Positions 20,986-23,056 of a stretch of 23,056 bases of DNA are shown here, one piece after another. Source of the stretch: a virus. The stretch covers positions 1-23,056 of IMG/VR virus record IMGVR_UViG_3300048996_000103. One strand, given 5' to 3'. Below the pieces are notes generated by a model. That model was not told the origin of the DNA, ran no database searches, and worked only from the letters and a program-made list of their open reading frames with translations. The position numbers were made by a program, and so were the translations under genes. How positions within the stretch are numbered: position 1 is the stretch's first letter; each line of letters opens with the position of its first letter.

Positions 20986-22761
20986 TCAGGCGGCGGTGTG
21001 GTCGGGGTGGCTGCCGGTGGTGGGGTCGCAGCCGATGTGTGTGTCGTATCCGCGGTTGGCCCAGTCGGGGTTGAGGGGGGTTTCGCAGATGGTGCACAGG
21101 GGGTTTGCGGAGGTGTCTGTTCCTGGCGTTCCCTCCCCGTCCCCCCTCTCCGAGGGGGGGACGTGGGGAACGGGGGGCGTTCCTGACGTTCCCCGCGCGT
21201 TACCGGGCAACGTTTGACCTGCGGCTTTACCGTCCCTTGACGCGTTCCGGGGAACGTTACCGGGGAACGTCTGTTGATCATGGCCGGGGGAACGCTTCGG
21301 GGGAACGTTGGCAGCGTCCGATTTCGCCCGGTTCTGACGGGCCTTGACGATGCGCGCAACCTTGTCGCTGCCGGCCGGGATCTCCAGCTCCATGAGCGCC
21401 GCCTTCACAGCCCTGTTGCCCGCGGTGAGAGGCACGTGGTGCTCGTTCAGGCGCATGATGATGTGCTCGTCGCTGCCCGGGATGTTCTGCTCGCTGTGCT
21501 CGTACGCCATGACGACGTGGCGGGTCCCGCCGTGGGCCCAGTTGTCGCCGTCACGGCGCGCCTGGCGGACGATCGCGAACTCGTCCGGGCCGATACCGGT
21601 ACGGGTGTGGGTGCGGCGCAGGGACAGGTTCCCGCCGCCCTGCGCGGACAGCTCCCACACGTGGTCGACGTCCTGAGTTTTGGCGCTGCTGCCTCGGCCC
21701 CCGCGATCCTTCTCCTTACCGAAGTGGTCCAGGCGCACGGAACTGATGCGGTCGCGCTTCATCGGCAGGAGCGTGTGCCGGTACAGGGACAGCCACGTGT
21801 CCGCGTCGTTCTCCGGGCCGGAGATGAACCGCGACACGGTGTCGATGACGACCAGCTCGGCACCGGTGGCCTTCACGAGGGCGAGGAGATCCGCGCCGCC
21901 GCCGGCCGTGTCGAGGGGCCGGATCGGGGGGAACGACGCGTACAGCAGGTCGCCCATGCTGCGCGGGCCGGCGCCGAACGACAGGAACCGTTCCTGAACC
22001 TGCTCCTGCCCGTTCTCCGCGTCGAGGTACAGGACCCGGATCGGAGCCTGCGCTTCATCGCCGAGGAACGGCTGGCCGGTGGCCATGCGCCACATCCACT
22101 CCTGGCAGAACAACGACTTGCCGGCCTTGCCATCACCGAGGAGGGAGATCTGCTGCCCGGGTCCCATGAGCTTGCCGGGGAGGAGCTGGATCTCCCCGAA
22201 GTCAGTGGCGAAGAACGCGTCCCAGTTGAGGAGCGCGGCGACGAGGTGGGCGGGGCCGCGGCCGGTGGTCTCGCGGAGCTGCTCGCCCTGGTGGAAGCCG
22301 TGGACGACCTTGTCGAGCTCCTCGCCGGTTGCCCCGGACTGAACGGCGATCTTCAGGGCGTTGGCGTGTGCGTCGTAGCGGCGGCGGCGCGCGGTTTCGT
22401 AGACCTGCTCGGCGAAGTGGCTGGCCTGGCCGGCGGGGAGGGAGTCCGCGCCGAGGCGCATGACGTAGTTCCCACCGTCAACTTCACGGAGGCGTCCCTG
22501 CCGCTCGATTTCGGCGCGGATGAGAACGGGGTGGGGCGGCGTGCCGGTGGCTACGAGTCCGGCGACGGTGTCCCAGATGAGGCGGTGGGCGGGCTTGTAG
22601 ATGTCGTCGCGGGTGATGACGGTTGCGCAGTCCTGGTAGGCGGGTGCGCTGTGCATGATGGCGCTGATGACCAGGGCCTCGGCCTCGTCATCGTGGGGGG
22701 TGGTGAGGTTGAGGCCGTCGTGGTCCGCCTGGCGCGGTTCGAGGTGGCGGACTACATCCAC
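20986..22761 (-). CDS. DnaB-N-like / RecA-fold replicative helicase (RepA-like ATPase)
   Basis: 591 residues from GTG at 22761, with CGGAG eight bases upstream. Residues 20-130 look like the DnaB N-terminal domain (DDEAEALVISAIMHSAPAYQD, DIYKPAHRLIWDTVAGLV, RGRLREVDGGNYV). Residues 185-450 form a RecA/AAA_25-type ATPase: Walker A GDGKAGKS (209-216), Walker B LVVID (303-307), and the LDHFGKEKDRGGRGSSAKTQDVDHVWEL region (344-371) typical of hexameric RepA/RSF1010-type helicases. Residues 470-550 are disordered, Pro/Gly/Asn-rich with repeated NVP and FPGN pieces. The end has CTICETPLNPDWANRGYDTHIGC, a likely zinc finger. It is the probable replicative helicase or initiator. The disordered region is encoded by repeated DNA that may be an origin. 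Confidence 0.9.
   Translation of the reverse strand: MDVVRHLEPRQADHDGLNLTTPHDDEAEALVISAIMHSAPAYQDCATVITRDDIYKPAHRLIWDTVAGLVATGTPPHPVLIRAEIERQGRLREVDGGNYVMRLGADSLPAGQASHFAEQVYETARRRRYDAHANALKIAVQSGATGEELDKVVHGFHQGEQLRETTGRGPAHLVAALLNWDAFFATDFGEIQLLPGKLMGPGQQISLLGDGKAGKSLFCQEWMWRMATGQPFLGDEAQAPIRVLYLDAENGQEQVQERFLSFGAGPRSMGDLLYASFPPIRPLDTAGGGADLLALVKATGAELVVIDTVSRFISGPENDADTWLSLYRHTLLPMKRDRISSVRLDHFGKEKDRGGRGSSAKTQDVDHVWELSAQGGGNLSLRRTHTRTGIGPDEFAIVRQARRDGDNWAHGGTRHVVMAYEHSEQNIPGSDEHIIMRLNEHHVPLTAGNRAVKAALMELEIPAGSDKVARIVKARQNRAKSDAANVPPKRSPGHDQQTFPGNVPRNASRDGKAAGQTLPGNARGTSGTPPVPHVPPSERGDGEGTPGTDTSANPLCTICETPLNPDWANRGYDTHIGCDPTTGSHPDHTAA
21138..21307. repeat. Iteron-like repeat cluster and hairpin inside helicase gene
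   Basis: The core GGGGAACG occurs on the plus strand at 21165, 21249, 21262, 21287 and 21300, and inverted at 21187-21194, with shorter inverted forms at 21127 and 21178. The last four direct copies are spaced 13, 25 and 13 bases. A hairpin (CGTCCCCCCTC at 21138-21148 against 21152-21163, one bulged G) lies beside them. Origins built of iterons inside an initiator gene are known, as in lambda gene O. Confidence 0.55.
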
Positions 22762-22779
22762 GGGGGCGGCTCCGATCGG

Positions 22780-23056
22780 TCAGAAAAGGGTGCTGGGTGC
22801 GGGTGCGGTGGTGCAGTGGTGGTCTGTGACGTGGGGGTGGGGGCAGTCGGTGGGGTGACTGCCCCCGATCCAGCGGAGGCGGGGCGCGGCGTGGGGGCCG
22901 GTCTTCATGCACCAGATGAGGCGGTGGGGGGTGCGGGCGGCGGCCTGCTGCTCGGGGGTGAGAGGCCGGAGGTCCGCGGTCACCTTGAGGGCGGCGCGGT
23001 CGCCTACCCACTGGGTGAGGGTGGGCGCACGGCACTGGGGGCACCGGCTGGTGTCG
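22780..23056 (-). CDS. Zinc-ribbon protein (partial, N-terminus beyond window)
   Basis: Open from the right edge to TGA at 22780-22782, about 91 residues visible. The visible part opens with DTSRCPQCRAPTLTQWVGDRAALKVTADLRPLTPEQQAAARTPHRLIWC; the frame is open past the window, so the in-frame GTG at 22983 is not a credible start. Cys pairs CPQC, then C in LIWCM, and later TDCPHPH and DHHC give a metal-binding look. The RTPHRLIWC and CPHPHV pieces match a small protein seen in many Streptomyces phages next to replication genes. It ends 18 bases before the helicase start, probably in the same operon. Confidence 0.78.
   Translation of the reverse strand, partial: DTSRCPQCRAPTLTQWVGDRAALKVTADLRPLTPEQQAAARTPHRLIWCMKTGPHAAPRLRWIGGSHPTDCPHPHVTDHHCTTAPAPSTLF

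Noticed and set aside
22780-22983. Complete 67-residue gene starting at GTG 22983
   Set aside because: The frame stays open to the window edge, and the upstream part holds a CPQC pair matching the same zinc-ribbon layout, so the gene is longer and cut by the edge.
1-23056. CRISPR arrays, insertion sequences, rRNA or tRNA genes
   Set aside because: Reading both strands showed no regularly spaced long repeats with unique spacers, no transposase or terminal repeats, and no RNA gene signatures.

Overview
The window is a stretch of a siphovirus genome (a phage or prophage) of a high-GC actinobacterium, most likely Streptomyces or a close relative. The grounds are the very high GC content with G/C in third codon positions, an HK97-type head module followed by a long tape-measure gene, a WhiB-like protein (a family confined to actinobacteria and their phages), a DUF2637-type membrane protein, and several zinc-ribbon proteins of a kind common in Streptomyces phages. 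No integrase, repressor, endolysin or holin is recognisable, so the window alone does not show whether the element is temperate, and it is open at both ends.

All genes but one lie on the minus strand, so function reads from right to left. At the right (23056 to 18166) is an early or replication block: a zinc-ribbon protein cut by the edge, a DnaB-N/RecA-like helicase with an iteron-like repeat cluster inside its 3' coding region, a zinc-ribbon DUF6085-like protein, two small proteins, a WhiB-like protein with extra Cys pairs, and two hypothetical proteins. A bidirectional hairpin at 18121-18153 closes this block and also the only plus-strand gene (17500-18099), a one-pass membrane protein that looks like a moron. 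A 393-base regulatory region (17107-17499), rich in direct and inverted repeats, separates that gene from a leftward cassette of four membrane proteins (17106 to 15290) ending in a strong hairpin (15205-15243).

The late block follows: small and large terminase, a portal fused to a MuF-like domain, two small proteins, the prohead protease, a 213-base spacer, major capsid protein, two small head proteins, head-tail connector, HK97 gp10-like protein, tail terminator, a small protein, major tail protein, a tail assembly chaperone pair joined by a -1 frameshift at GGGAAAC, the 1181-residue tape measure, and the start of a distal tail protein. Spacing is tight, with many ATGA, GTGA and TGATG overlaps.

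The same 19-base sequence occurs at both gaps interrupting the late block, before terminase and before the capsid gene, and is a candidate phage-specific control element. The other leading observations are the canonical frameshift site, the repeat cluster inside the helicase gene (a possible embedded origin), the unrecognised membrane cassette, and the dense set of dyads between that cassette and the plus-strand gene.
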